A DNA stretch of 14,560 nucleotides from Pavlovales sp. CCMP2436 (Eukaryota; Haptophyta; Pavlovophyceae; Pavlovales): positions 72,300 to 86,859 of the forward strand of contig MU631666.1 in assembly GCA_026770615.1 (NCBI GenBank), read 5' to 3'. The notes below the pieces were generated by a model. The model worked only from the letters and a program-made list of their open reading frames with translations, did not search any database and was not told the DNA's origin. Each line of letters begins with the position of its first letter. Within the stretch, counting starts at the first letter, position 1. Positions 8,368 to 14,560 of the stretch are shown piece after piece. Made by a program: the position numbers and the translations under genes.

Positions 8368-9494
8368 ATGGGCGTGTTTGCAGCGTGGCGGATACTCCAC
8401 CTTGTCACCTTGCTCTGCATGTCGGACGTCGAGTGCTCGCCGTGCACCACTCCGCCGCGGCCTCAGAGGGCCGACGGTGGTTCGTCGTCGATGGACCTCA
8501 GCCCGTTGGTTGCGGCGCTGCCGCCGGTGGTGCACCAGGTGCCTCCGCGCTCCGCACGCGCGGGATCTGGCGGCAAGACGTGTATGTGCAAGCTGTACGC
8601 TACTGACGCGGACGGAGAGAGCGTGAGGACGTGCGCAGGCTTCCCGCTGCAGCACAAGCAGCGCTCGGTGAGCCTGTGGAGCCGCGCGAGCTACGATGAG
8701 ATCACACGCATACGCTACAACAAGCTTAAGCTACGACTGGTCTACCAGGACGAGGCCGAGCTCATTGCCGGCAAGCTCACCAACGGCCTGAAGGACAAGG
8801 GCAACTTTAAGCTTTGCATGTACCACTTCCCGAGCGCGCAGACGACTCACAGCGGCCGGTGCCGCATCATCATCGACTGCACGGAGATTGAGATCCAGCG
8901 GCCCGAAGATGACGAGATTGCAAAACAACACTAGTGAGCCGCCTCTGACAGTCGCCTTATGCCAATACAGGCTGACCCCCCCCCCACCCCCACCCACACC
9001 CCAGCTCGACGTACGAAAAACGTCACACGATGAATTGGTTGATTGGCATCACTCCGTGCGGCAGCATTTCATTCTTCTCGGCTGGCTACCCGGGGAGCAC
9101 CACGGACGACGAGATCTGCCGCGCGAGCGGCTTCTACGAGCTGATCGAGAGTGGTGACGCGGTCATGGCGGACCGCGGCTTCACCGAGTTCACGGCGCTG
9201 CGCGAGCGTGGCGCCGAGCTGATCATCCCGGCGCTGAGCTTCGCCAAGGGCCCGACGTACGGCGTGGAGCGGGCCGCTATGACCTCCTGCGGGAACAAAG
9301 TCATCTACCAAGTCGCAAACGTCCGGATCCACGTCGAGCGCATGATGCGGATGATCAAAAGCGGCTGGCACTGCTTCGACGCGCCCCTCACCATCCAGAT
9401 GATCCCCCTGTTCGGGCACTACATTTTCAACATCGCTGCCAAGCTGACGTCGTTCAGCGCGCCGCTGCATGGCGTGGACTACGTTTTCGAGTGA
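8368..9494 (+). CDS. Harbinger/DDE_4-type transposase, two exons (8368-8933, 9005-9494)
   Basis: This gene encodes a cut-and-paste transposase catalytic domain. The acidic triad is visible: D at 8875 in IIDCTEIEIQRP, D at 9171 in GDAVMADRGFT, and E at 9336 in RIHVERMMRMIK. The motif GYPGSTTDDEI between the two aspartates and the IGITPCGSISF block are typical of the DDE_4 (PIF/Harbinger-like) superfamily. Exon 1 appears to end in a TAG at 8932, but that triplet overlaps a GTGAGC donor; splicing to 9005 gives Tyr and restores the family's S-x-TY...LIGITP region. No other lesion was seen in the catalytic part. The N-terminal half (before 8860) has several Cys/His and does not look like the usual helix-turn-helix region, so it may be shortened or a fused domain. 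The first in-frame ATGs are 8368 and 8419; I cannot choose between them. Confidence 0.7.
8934..9004 (+). other. Intron, 71 bp, phase 2, in the transposase gene
   Basis: The donor is CACTA|GTGAGC and the acceptor is CACACCCCAG|CTCGACG after a long C-rich tract. It removes the apparent stop codon and a frame change, and joins the first catalytic Asp region to the other two catalytic residues. The style matches the introns at 866 and 12942. Confidence 0.65.
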
Positions 9495-9875
9495 ACGTGT
9501 CCTCTCTGCCGATGTACTTTATTTATTAATTATTAATTATTAATTTGTAAGGAACTAGTTCGTTATTTAAAATAATTCAGATAGTGTGCTCTATTCAAAC
9601 TATTAATTAAAAGCGCTGTGCGCGAGTCAAACTAGATCAGTAATAAAGTATGCTGCATATAAAATTTAGTTGTTCATGAATTCAATTAGACACGAAGTTC
9701 ATTTATTATACGCATGTCACTAATTAACTAGTTAAGTAACATATATGACTAGTAATTATTTAAAATAAAATTTTTATAACATTATGGGAGCAATAGCGGT
9801 TAAATTATCCGAATGTCAATATGCGATTTCCACACTGATGAAGTAGTTACTAACTAGTTATTTTAAATATATTTA
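9495..9875. other. AT-rich spacer after the transposase
   Basis: This is probably 3'UTR and transposon interior: TTATTAATTATTAATTATTAATTT just after the stop, and a motif like ACTAGTnATTTAAAATA repeated near 9553, 9749 and 9853. No ORF or RNA gene was seen. The composition contrasts sharply with the GC-rich coding block on its left. Confidence 0.5.
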
Positions 9876-9972
9876 TGATAGGGATCAAGCTGGCGTCTGA
9901 CTGTTCTGAATGTTGTGCTGGTCTGAGCGCTGCGTCGCCCATTGCCTGCTGCGTGCCTTAGTCGGCTGCGCT
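9876..9972 (-). repeat. Right arm of the dispersed inverted repeat
   Basis: The reverse complement matches 2376-2465 from GCGCAGCC through GGCAATGG, GACGCAGCGCTCAGAC and CAGACGCCAGCTTGA to the following CCCTAT. It carries about 10 extra bases where the left arm has TATATAA. It lies between the 3' ends of two convergent genes, the transposase (+) and the XPG-type gene (-). No clear target-site duplication could be read at the outer edges. Confidence 0.6.
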
Positions 9973-10067
9973 TAATATATGGTATAAAATTTTGCTTGTT
10001 AATTGTATTAGTGAGTAACTTAGTGACGTAACTAATATACATTTAATAAGACGCGATGTCTAAGTAG

Positions 10068-11647
10068 TTAAGTCGTGGCTAACTGATTAATATTAAATAA
10101 AAATCCAGTGTATATCATCCGTATACTCAAGCCGCTGGCAGCGGGGGGGCGGCGCGTGCCGGGGGCCTCTGCCGCGCCGGCGCCTGGGCGCAACCCACGC
10201 GTGCGGCCCGCTTGGTCGTGGCCAGGCCCCGTCTGCGCCTTGCCCTTTCGCTCGCCGACGCACTTGAAGAAGAGCTCAAGGTGCACCCTCGTGATCGCCC
10301 TGGGCCAGTCAGGCACCGGCTTGGAGAGGTCGAGGTGGAGGAAAGGTTCGGGCAGCTCAAAGAGGGGGAGGACCGCTGCGGGCAGCCACGTGTAGAGGAG
10401 CACCAGCTGCGTCTACACCCCGCGCGGCACGACCAACACGCGCTCCGGGGGGTCGTCCACGAGCTCGTGCTGTTGGCTACCGCGGCGCCGGCGCCCCATC
10501 GCATGGTCGACAACCTCCTCGGACACCAGGCACGGCGCTCCGATCAGTGCGAGCTCGGCGGCGTCGAGCTCGGGCGGACCCGTGAGCGGGCCCTCTACCC
10601 CACGGGTGAGGTCGACGCAGAGCGAGCGCGTGAACATCGTGAAGGCGGTCAGCATCCCGCGCTTCACCGCCTCCAGTGTCAGCCGCTCGGGTCCCTCCCT
10701 CACGCGAGTGGCGTGCTTCGCGTGCGCCGCCACCGCTGCAGCCCCGCCGACAAACTCCTTGAACGCCGCCCACGTGCCCGCGTCTGGCACCCCGCGCATC
10801 GCCTCGCGGAGAGAGCCGAGCAGCTCGCACACCACGGACGTGGCGCCGATGGCGCCTACTTGCGGAATGTGGTTGAAATCCGATTTGGCGATGCATGCGT
10901 AGAGCCGGAGCGCGTGCCACGCGAGTGACTCCCCGCCGAGGCGGTTAGCCTCCGTCAGCCACGCCAGCGAGTCGGTGAAGCCGACGGGCGGAGCCGCGAG
11001 CGGCCGCCACATGTCAGCGAGCACCAGTCGCTGGCAGGTGCTGTCGCGCTTCAAGCCAGTGTAGATCACGGGCGCACCGAGCACGAGCAGGTCGGAGTCG
11101 ACCGTGATGACGCCCTGGATAGCGCGGATCCAGCACATGAACGCCAGCTGGTGGTCCGCCTCGCCCGGGGCCACGACGCACGCGAAGCCGGCATCGGTCA
11201 GCGTCCTCAGAACGATCTACTGCAGCGTCCCATGGACGTCGATCACCGCTGGCCCGGCGGGCTGCGGAGCCTCCTCGCCCTTCCAGAGCGGGTCCCCGCT
11301 GACCTCCTCGCCTCCCGCGCTGCTGGTCCCCTCGCGGCGCGCCGTCGCTGCCTTCTGCCGCGCCGCCCGCCGCCTCGTCCGCTCGAGCTCCTTCGCAGAT
11401 GAGGTGTGTGCGCTGTCCGCCACAATGACCAAGCCGACGCCGAGCCGCACAAACGCTTCGCGCGCGCCACGATGATAGCTGCCACCAGATGGTAGGCCGC
11501 ATCCCCATCCGCCAGGCGGATAAAGCATGCCAGCTGGTAGAGCCACACGCTGAGGTCCACGCCGATCATGTCGCCGTTGGCCATCTGGTAGATCGAGCCC
11601 AACATAACGCGCGTCCTCGCCATGCACATGAGCTCCTCGACCCCCAT
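10068..11647 (-). pseudogene. XPG/FEN1-family structure-specific nuclease, broken
   Basis: The start MGVEEL at 11647 fits the family's MG[I/V] N-terminus. Family landmarks follow in order: GVDLSVWLYQ (metal-binding Asp), VIVADSAHTSSAKELERTRRR (Asp plus basic helix, about 11430-11370), APGEADHQLA (XPG-I Glu/Asp pair, about 11165), ITVDSDLLVLGAPVIY (Asp pair, about 11090) and ACIAKSDFNHIPQVG (last Asp and helix-hairpin, about 10875). XPG/FEN enzymes cut flap or bubble DNA in repair and replication. Lesions: a frameshift at about 11450 between the first two blocks, and in-frame TAGs at 11217 and 10413. The frame then continues about 115 codons to TAA at 10068 with a conserved-looking stretch (LDLSKPVPDWP). 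All catalytic acids remain, so decay looks recent, or the stops are sequencing errors. It could be a host paralogue or transposon cargo. Confidence 0.65.
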
Positions 11648-11797
11648 GAGCGCCGAGGAGCCATGCGAAGCAGTGCGTGTGCCCAAGCGCTGGCCAACTT
11701 CGCTGAAACGCCGTTTTTTAAAAATGATCCCTGAACCCTTCTATCTCTGTGCTAAGCCCTCGCGTTACTTCATGAGGGCCTTCAGATGAACAGTTCA

Positions 11798-11870
11798 TGA
11801 GCCAGTGAATAAACCCTCGTGAGCTCTTCATTCACGGCCGCTTGTGCCCGCGCGCTCATTCACTGGCTCA
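11798..11870. repeat. 13-bp perfect inverted repeat
   Basis: TGAGCCAGTGAAT at 11798-11810 is the exact reverse complement of 11858-11870, with a 47-base loop. It sits inside the TTCATGAGGGCC direct-repeat pair (11769 and 11898), giving a nested direct/inverted arrangement like that of a small non-autonomous element. No family was recognised. Confidence 0.6.
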
Positions 11871-12206
11871 TTCATCAGCGCCAGAAGTTGGTGAATGTTC
11901 ATGAGGGCCGAGCAATGGTACAGTAGGCTTCTAACTCTATGTGACAACCACATCTTCGCACTATTTACCTATTTGACGTAAAAATAATATTCGTGCAAAA
12001 ATATCGGGGTTGGACCGCCCGCCACATCACACCGGCGCAGAGCCCTTGGCTGATCGTACGTGCGTTCTGGTTGGTGGCTGGTGTTACCCGCCGGTGGACG
12101 GAGAGCCGCGCGCCAGCCTTTGCCTGTGGGCATGCTGGCTCATCAGACTGGCCCCCGTTCATCAGGCTCATTGCCTCATTCAGCGCCAGTGCTGTTCATT
12201 AGCGCG

Positions 12207-12224
12207 CATGAATGTTCATTCATG
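12207..12224. repeat. 18-bp hairpin CATGAATG-TT-CATTCATG
   Basis: The 8-bp arms pair perfectly around a TT centre. It is one of the cluster of TGAATG/CATTCA motifs in this spacer, about 330 bases upstream of the EHD start codon. Confidence 0.6.
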
Positions 12225-12549
12225 AACCGAGGCTAATTCTGTTAAATGAATGGGTTCAGTTGTAATGAATCCTGCCACCATTCCTAATGAATGACTTCAT
12301 TTTTTTCTTCGCAAGTACTGAGGGATTAACACTGTTCTATCTGACTTCACCGCCTCCGATGCGCTTTTGGGGGCCTGCTCCCGCTCTCGCCTCCTGCCTC
12401 CACTTCTAAAAGCGCCCCCGCGCCAAACCGGGGCCCATTTTGGAAGAAGTCACCGCTTCTCCACAAGTCAAGTCTTTGGTCTATCGCTTGCACCGCCGCC
12501 GCCGCCGACCGTGCCGCTGCATCCTAGGAAGTCAGCGCGCGTCGCCGGG

Positions 12550-13291
12550 ATGTATGCGCCCTCGTTCGGCGCGGGATCGAAGGGGAGCTCGAATGTGCCA
12601 GAGCCCGCCGACGCGTCCGTGCTCTTCGACTCGGTGACCGACGGGCTCAAGGTGCTCTACCGCCAGAAGATCCGGCCGGTAGAGGAGCTGTACAAGTTTG
12701 GCGAGTTCTACCAGCCGCTCATGTCCGATCACGACTTCGACGCCAAGCCTATGGTGCTGCTGCTCGGGCAGTACTCGACGGGCAAGACCTCATTCATCCG
12801 CTACCTTCTCGGCCGGGACTACCCCGGCATGAACATCGGGCCAGAGCCCACGACCGACCGTTTCATCGCGGTAATGCACGGGACGGAGGAGAAGGTGACC
12901 CCGGGCAACGCGCTGGCCGTCTCCGCCTCGATGCCCTTCAGGTGCGCGCCGTCCGAGGCCGAGAGAGCTAGGCCCGGACCGTGATCCGTGCCTCCCTCCG
13001 GCCGCCTGTCCAGCCGGCCGCCTCCCCCCCCCCCATAACCACGCCTCCCGTATCCACACCTCCCCGTCCGCACTGCGCAGGGGCTTGGAGATGTTTGGCA
13101 ACGGATTCCTGACCAAATTCCAGGGGTCACAGGTGCCCTGCCCCCTACTCGAGTACCTCACCATCATTGACACGCCGGGAGTGTTGTCAGGCGAGAAGCA
13201 GCGTCTCTCGCGCGGATACAACATGGTGAACGTGTCTGAGTGGTTCGCTTCGCGCGCAGACTTGATTTTGCTACTCTTCGACGCACACAAG
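12550..13291 (+). CDS. EHD-family dynamin-like ATPase, 3'-incomplete (exons 12550-12941, 13081-13291)
   Basis: EH-domain-containing (EHD) proteins are membrane-remodelling ATPases of endocytic recycling. The 201 visible residues follow the family closely: an N-terminal helical part (ELYKFGEFYQPL), P-loop GQYSTGKT at residues 73-80, PGMNIGPEPTTDRFIAVMHG, PGNAL, then after an intron FGNGFLTKF, switch motif IIDTPGVLSGEKQR with DTPG at 161-164, RGYN, and ILLLFDAHK. The start at 12550 is the first ATG in a frame without earlier ATG. The frame ends at AAG|GTATGG (13292), a good phase-0 donor at a place where family members continue (LDISDE...). No later exon (nucleotide-specificity motif, helical domain, EH domain; family length about 530-550) was found to 14560. 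The gene may be split by a long, element-filled intron, or truncated. Confidence 0.75.
12942..13080 (+). other. Intron, 139 bp, phase 2, in the EHD gene
   Basis: The donor is TTCAG|GTGCGC and the acceptor is CTGCGCAG|GGGC. It contains a run of 13 C near 13026. Joining it gives MPFRGLEMFGNGF, which aligns with the family's PFR...FGNAF region without a gap. Confidence 0.75.
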
Positions 13292-13335
13292 GTATGGTGC
13301 AACCCCCACCCCCTCACTCTAGTCTACCCGGTTCC

Positions 13336-13427
13336 AAAATTAGATTCAAAAACCTTGGTGCAAATGCAATTACAGATATGTCCATAATTAGATTTAAAAA
13401 CCTTGGTGCAAATGCAATCACAGATAT
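13336..13427 (+). repeat. Two-copy tandem repeat, 44-bp units at 48-bp spacing
   Basis: Units 13336-13379 and 13384-13427 share 41 of 44 bases (core AACCTTGGTGCAAATGCAAT). They lie just after the last visible EHD exon. Both stay open in one frame, giving KNLGANAITD twice, which then runs into the EHD-like stretch at 13421-13457. Confidence 0.8.
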
Positions 13428-13457
13428 AATTTTGCTTCTATTCGGCGCACACAATGT
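13421..13457 (+). pseudogene. Diverged partial copy of the EHD exon end
   Basis: Over 37 bases this matches 13257-13293 of the EHD gene at 30 positions. It codes for DIILLLFGAHN where the gene has DLILLLFDAHK. The splice donor of the parent (AAG|GTATGG) is changed here to AATGTCGG. It looks like a local duplication of the exon 2 end inside the following intron, now decayed. Confidence 0.5.
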
Positions 13458-14090
13458 CGGCCTTATTATCACTGAAGGAAAAGAAGAAATTTATCATTTT
13501 TTCTTCCCAGTACATATGTGGCGCATCCAGATAGAGTACCGGTTTTGCAAGGGAAAAATCGCATTAAATTTTCTATTTTCTATCTTCCTGAAGCTCAAGT
13601 AGAAGTATATACCAGCGACTTCAGCGCTTTGTGCTCGGCTTCCTCATCATCCACCACTTCTACCACCATCCCCACTTTGGCGTAGCGCGTCGGAGCCTGC
13701 GTCGGAGCGCTAATATCAGCTTGATGATTTGTCACACCCACATGAATACAACAGCCAAAATCCCCCCACATTAATATATTAGCTAGTACAGATCCGATCG
13801 ATATTCCGGGCGAATTTCCCAAAAAGTGGTTTGGGTCCACATGGGTACTTTTACTCTTTTTTAAAAAAACACGACTTACTTACTATAGAAAAGGGCAGCA
13901 TGCAGTTGGTTGCAGACATTCTGTCTCAGAAGTGGTCGACTCCGAGCGTGTAGGCGCGATGACGTTCACTCACCCAGGCGGCATGTAGTCACCCAGGCGG
14001 CATACTTAGGCGCCGATCCCAAACCGTGTCTCCCTGCGGAGGTGGTACGCGCCCTCAGCCCACTCGTCGGGGTTGCCGTCGTCGTCGCTG
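13458..14090. other. Spacer or intron sequence with one doubtful minus-strand ORF (13840-13595)
   Basis: The region is AT-rich with short GC-rich islands. A minus-strand frame at 13840-13595 (81 codons) ends in an acidic stretch (VVEVVDDEEAEHKALKSL); I recognise no family. Positions 13970-13984 and 13989-14003 are a 15-bp exact direct repeat (TCACCCAGGCGGCAT) separated by GTAG. If the EHD gene is intact, this would all be intron. Confidence 0.35.
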
Positions 14091-14492
14091 TCAGTGCGTG
14101 TGCCGCCGCCGTTGCCGGTTCCGGTGCGCTCCAATTGCGCGCGCGCAATGATGCCCTCGAAGTGTGCACATGCCGATCTCCTGTCTCATATTCCACAGGA
14201 GAGTGCTGCGCGCTTGCGCAGCGGAGGGTGCCCCAATGCGAGCTTGGAGCGCTCTTGCGCCCATGCTGGCGAGGTCCCCGACTAAGAATTCCAGGTCGTC
14301 AGACCACTCGCCGAAGGCTCCAATCACGAGGGCGGCGAACGCGGGGCCGCCTGCAGTGCAGAAGGTCTGTGCGCGGGCCTGCATCGGGCCAGTCTGTCCG
14401 GGGGTTGTGTGGAAGAAGTCGCGATCAATCTTGATGAGCTCCGCCATGCGTTCTACCGGAAGGAAGCGAGTCAGCTCGCCTGCCCACAGCAC
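14091..14492 (-). pseudogene. Probable C-terminal fragment of a non-LTR retrotransposon reverse transcriptase ORF
   Basis: This minus-strand frame codes for KxxRDFF...ARAQTFCTAGGPAFAALVIGAFGEW, then a helical stretch, then WNMRQEIGMCTLRGHHCARA. That order (GGxFxPLVxExFG, about 40 residues, then RLSxALxRGxA) is what I know from the ends of many LINE-type ORFs in algae and invertebrates. The reverse transcriptase core itself is not in view, and the frame is open to the right without a clear start (GTG at 14492). It runs against the retroelement copies A, B and C, so it is a separate insertion. It could also be an unrelated hypothetical protein. Confidence 0.35.
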
Positions 14493-14542
14493 GCCCAGGG
14501 TAGTTGCCGTCGGTGTCCCTGTACCGAGTCCTGCATTTTTTT

Positions 14543-14560
14543 GGGACGGTATCCGTGTGC
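14543..14560 (+). mobile_element. Start of a third copy (C) of the retroelement 3' region, cut by the window end
   Basis: The last 18 bases, gggacggtatccgtgtgc, are identical to 8209-8226 in copy B and differ by one base from 7005-7022 in copy A. Similarity stops abruptly at 14543, directly after a run of seven T, as expected for a strongly 5'-truncated insertion in the same orientation as A and B. Confidence 0.6.

Larger units (their letters stand above)
11648..12549. other. Spacer rich in TGAATG/CATTCA-type short repeats; upstream region of the EHD gene
   Basis: Many short copies of TTCATGAG, TGAATGTTCAT and CATTCAT lie between about 11768 and 12300. TTCATGAGGGCC occurs at 11769-11780 and again at 11898-11909. 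From 12300 to 12549 the sequence becomes C/T-rich and leads into the EHD start. An open frame reaches back to about 12367, but it has no ATG before 12550. No RNA gene was seen. Confidence 0.5.

Noticed and set aside
9069..9470. Minus-strand ORF of 133 codons
   Set aside because: Antisense shadow of transposase exon 2, which carries the D and E catalytic motifs.
10212..10928. Plus-strand ORF of 238 codons
   Set aside because: It lies antisense to the XPG-type gene, whose catalytic motifs are clear on the minus strand.
3700..11219. Stop-codon reassignment as an explanation for in-frame TAG, TAA and TGA
   Set aside because: All three stops appear inside the broken frames, two retroelement copies use TAG as their shared true end, and indels are also present; ordinary decay fits better.

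Overview
The window looks like nuclear DNA of a GC-rich eukaryotic microbe, most probably a microalga; a haptophyte-like genome is my best guess, not a proof. The reasons are spliceosomal introns with GT..AG ends and very C-rich tracts before the acceptor, a long Ser-Pro-rich wall-type protein, an EHD-family membrane ATPase, GC-rich coding blocks set in AT-rich spacers, and a dense load of decayed eukaryotic transposable elements. No prokaryotic operon, rRNA, tRNA or CRISPR was seen.

Layout, left to right. Positions 2-1395 (+) hold the 3' part of a two-exon gene for a Ser-Pro-rich single-pass membrane protein. Positions 1396-3478 are mostly non-coding, with one copy and one fragment of a dispersed repeat. 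Positions 3532-7069 hold the 3' end of a retroelement (copy A): an RNase H domain, a CCHC zinc finger, a 69-bp tandem repeat coding for a Pro-rich region, and a 3' end with three hairpins. It is broken by stops and frameshifts. Directly after it, about 7101-8274, lies a second diverged 3' end of the same family (copy B). A third copy begins in the last 18 bases of the window.

Positions 8368-9494 (+) encode a Harbinger/DDE_4-type transposase with one 71-bp intron and a complete D-D-E triad. It is followed by an AT-rich spacer with an inverted copy of the repeat seen at 2376-2465. The two repeat copies face each other, so the retroelement copies may have landed inside an older DNA transposon. 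On the minus strand, 11647-10068 is a broken gene for an XPG/FEN-type nuclease that keeps every expected catalytic acidic residue. After a spacer full of short TGAATG/CATTCA repeats, 12550-13291 (+) encodes the first 201 residues of an EHD ATPase. It ends at a good splice donor, but no following exon was found; instead there is a diverged partial copy of its own last exon. The right edge (14492-14091, minus) holds a probable C-terminal fragment of another non-LTR reverse transcriptase ORF.

The genes do not form a pathway. Two host genes (Ser-Pro membrane protein and EHD) flank about 11 kb of nested, decaying mobile elements. The most notable signals are the covarying hairpins at the retroelement 3' ends, the XPG-type nuclease next to transposon parts, and the partial exon duplication in the EHD gene.
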